From contig NW_027490091.1 of NCBI RefSeq assembly GCF_050948175.1, positions 2,666,001 through 2,730,000 on the forward strand: DNA of 64,000 bases, written 5' to 3'. Below, piece after piece: positions 62,831 to 64,000 of this stretch; position 1 is the stretch's first letter; each line of letters opens with the position of its first letter. The notes under the pieces are model-generated. The model searched no databases and was not told the origin of the DNA. It worked only from the letters and a program-made list of their open reading frames with translations. Position numbers and translations under genes: made by a program. The DNA comes from Xylocopa sonorina (Eukaryota; Arthropoda; Insecta; Hymenoptera; Apidae).

Positions 62831-64000
62831 TGAAGTGTATGCGAGGTATACATGGTACTTCGCAGTGAATATTATATATTATCATGAAACATAGAAATGA
62901 GAAGCCATATCGCGATTTGAGAAGCATTAGATCCCTATTGCTTCTATACGTAGACATCTGCAGACGCTATTTCCTAGCAAGCAAGTGTCGCATTTACATT
63001 CTTTTGAAAGGAATACGAGGTATACATGACACTTCGCAATGAATATTATATCTTAACATGAAACATAGAAATGATATGCGATATGACGATTTAAGAAGCA
63101 TTAGAATTCTACTGCTTCGGTACACAGACATCTGCAAACGCTATTTCCTAGCCAGGAAGTGTGGCATTTACATTCTTCTGAAGTGAATACGAGGTATTCA
63201 TAACACTGCACGATGAATATTATATCTCATGAGGAAACATTAAAATGAGATGCGATATCGCGATTTATGTAGCTTTAGATATCTATTGCTTCGATACGTA
63301 GACATCTGCAAACGCTATTTCCTAGCAAGGAAGTGTCGCATTTGCATTCATTTGAAGTGTATGCGAGGTATACATGTCACTTCGCAGTGAATATTATATC
63401 TTAACATGAAGCATAGAAATGATATGCGATATGACGATTTAAGAAGCATTAGAATTCTACTGCTTCGATACGTAGACATCTGCAAACGCTATTTCCTAGC
63501 AAGGAAGTGTCGCATTTACATTCTTCTGAAGTGAATACGAGGTATTCATAACACTGCACAATGAATATTATATCTCATCATGAAACATTGAAATAAGATG
63601 CGATATCGCAATTTATGAAGCTTTAGATATCTATTGCTTCGATACGTAGACATCTGCAAACGCTATTTCCTAGCAAGGAAGTGTCGCATTTACATACTTT
63701 TGAAGTGATTACGAGGTATCCATAACACTGCACAATGAATATCATATCTCATCATGAAACATTGAAATGAGATGCGATATCGCGATTTATGAAGCTTTAG
63801 AACTCTATTGCTTCGATACGTAGACATCTGCAAACGCTATTTCCTAGCAAGGAAGTGACGCATTTACATTCATTTGAAGTGTATCCGAGGTATACATGAC
63901 ACTTCGCAATGAATATTATATATTATCATGAAACATAGATATGAGATGCGATATCGCGTATTAGCATGCTTTAGAAATCTATTGCTTCTATACGTAGACA
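62808..64000 (+). repeat. Third copy of the large unit, truncated by window end
   Basis: Follows the order of 57,427-58,619 (CATGGTACTTCGC, AGAAGCCATATCGCG, CTGCAGACG, GCAAGCAAG, CATGAGGAAACATT, AACATGAAGCATAG) at +5,381 bp. It differs at about ten sites, for example GATTTGAGAAG, GTACACAGAC, AGCCAGGAAGTGTGGC, TTGCTTCGATACG (no 1-bp deletion), CCTAGCAAGG in place of CCTAGGAAGG, and CAATGAATATTATA in place of CAAGGAATATTACA. It is therefore older than the pair before it. Its end is outside the window. Confidence 0.9.

Larger units (their letters stand above)
1..64000 (+). repeat. 174-bp satellite DNA array, about 370 head-to-tail monomers
   Basis: The landmark GACATCTGC, or a one-base variant, recurs at 43, 217, 391, 565, 739, 913 and 1087, always 174 bp apart, and continues in the same orientation to 63,997. 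Correcting for the indels I can see gives about 370 monomers. The consensus is about 35% GC. There is no unique sequence, transposon, gene or inverted segment in the whole window. Established knowledge: satellites with monomers of roughly 150-180 bp commonly form centromeric or pericentromeric heterochromatin. Assignment to a centromere here is inference from size, length and homogeneity only. I do not recognise the family. The array enters and leaves the window in mid-array, so its true length is unknown. Confidence 0.99.
45341..64000 (+). repeat. Array domain IV: large higher-order-repeat domain
   Basis: About 108 monomers whose order repeats in long blocks. Marker variants recur at whole-monomer spacing (minus 13 bp wherever a 12-bp and a 1-bp deletion are included). 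GAAGAGTCGC: 45447, 46143, 49262, 54295, 55687, 57253, 61242. GATATGGTGA: 49882, 53349, 55089, 56307, 60296, 62036. CACTACACAG: 50354, 53821, 56779, 60768. CATGGTACTTCGC: 46359, 54512, 57470, 61459, 62851. Monomers with AGCTTTAGATATCT appear only from about 46.78 kb onward. These regular offsets show higher-order organisation that domains I-III lack. Confidence 0.9.

Noticed and set aside
1..64000. CRISPR array
   Set aside because: The repeat is 174 bp and directly contiguous. There are no unique spacers and no cas genes.
1..64000. Transposable element or viral insertion
   Set aside because: Landmark spacing stays at 174 bp or a small deviation throughout. The largest insertion seen is 8 bp, so there is no room for any element.
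1..64000. tRNA, rRNA or other RNA gene
   Set aside because: No stretch departs from the satellite consensus, and the monomer shows no tRNA A/B box pair or rRNA similarity that I can recognise. Short dyads (5-8 bp arms) are insufficient to call a structured RNA.
1..64000. Telomeric or simple-sequence repeat
   Set aside because: No run of TTAGG, TTAGGG or other short motif occurs. The only periodicity is 174 bp and its multiples.

Overview
The window is satellite DNA from end to end. One tandem repeat with a 174-bp monomer runs head-to-tail, always in the same orientation, from the first base to the last (about 370 monomers, counted by stepping through the recurring GACATCTGC landmark). I see no protein gene, RNA gene, transposon or unique sequence. 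Long homogeneous satellites with a monomer near nucleosome length are typical of eukaryotic centromeric or pericentromeric heterochromatin. The monomer is about 35% GC, and the consensus holds 8 CpGs where about 5.3 are expected, so there is no CpG depletion. This fits a genome without heavy CpG methylation, for example many insects and other invertebrates. I do not recognise this satellite family and cannot name the species.

Monomer anatomy, counting from GACATCTGC as position 1: a conserved core (about 160-174 and 1-48) carries TACGTA and the interrupted dyad TTCCTAGCAAGGAA. A variable block (49-83) exists as four main haplotypes (H1-H4). A conserved AT-rich block (84-122) contains AATGAATATTATAT. 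A second variable block (123-160) contains GCGATATCGC and exists as several haplotypes (M1-M5). Because 174 = 3 x 58, open frames recur in register. All apparent ORFs are accidental read-through of this satellite on one strand or the other.

Layout: (I) 1-20.1 kb, mixed monomers with local 2- to 11-monomer duplications. (II) 20.2-39.7 kb, a domain lacking the CTAATGCTAC/CTAATGCCAC monomer class and rich in H3/M2 monomers, with 3-, 5-, 7-, 13- and 30-monomer offsets. (III) 39.7-45.3 kb, where the domain I class returns, including an island at 43.2-44.7 kb resembling 0.8-1.9 kb. (IV) 45.3-64 kb, a higher-order-repeat domain built from very large units. Two stretches of 5,021 bp (50,670-55,690 and 57,617-62,637) are identical base for base by my reading, at an offset of 6,947 bp (40 monomers). 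A third, slightly diverged copy starts near 62.8 kb and runs off the window.

The duplications form an age series: 0 differences in 5,021 bp, 0 in 532 bp (13.9-14.96 kb), 3 in 870 bp (37.1-38.9 kb), 12-13 in 870 bp (29.4-31.1 kb), and more diverged ones elsewhere. This is the pattern expected of ongoing unequal exchange. The main point of interest is this very recent large-unit homogenisation at one end of an otherwise mosaic array, with exchange junctions falling in the conserved core. All comparisons were made by eye.
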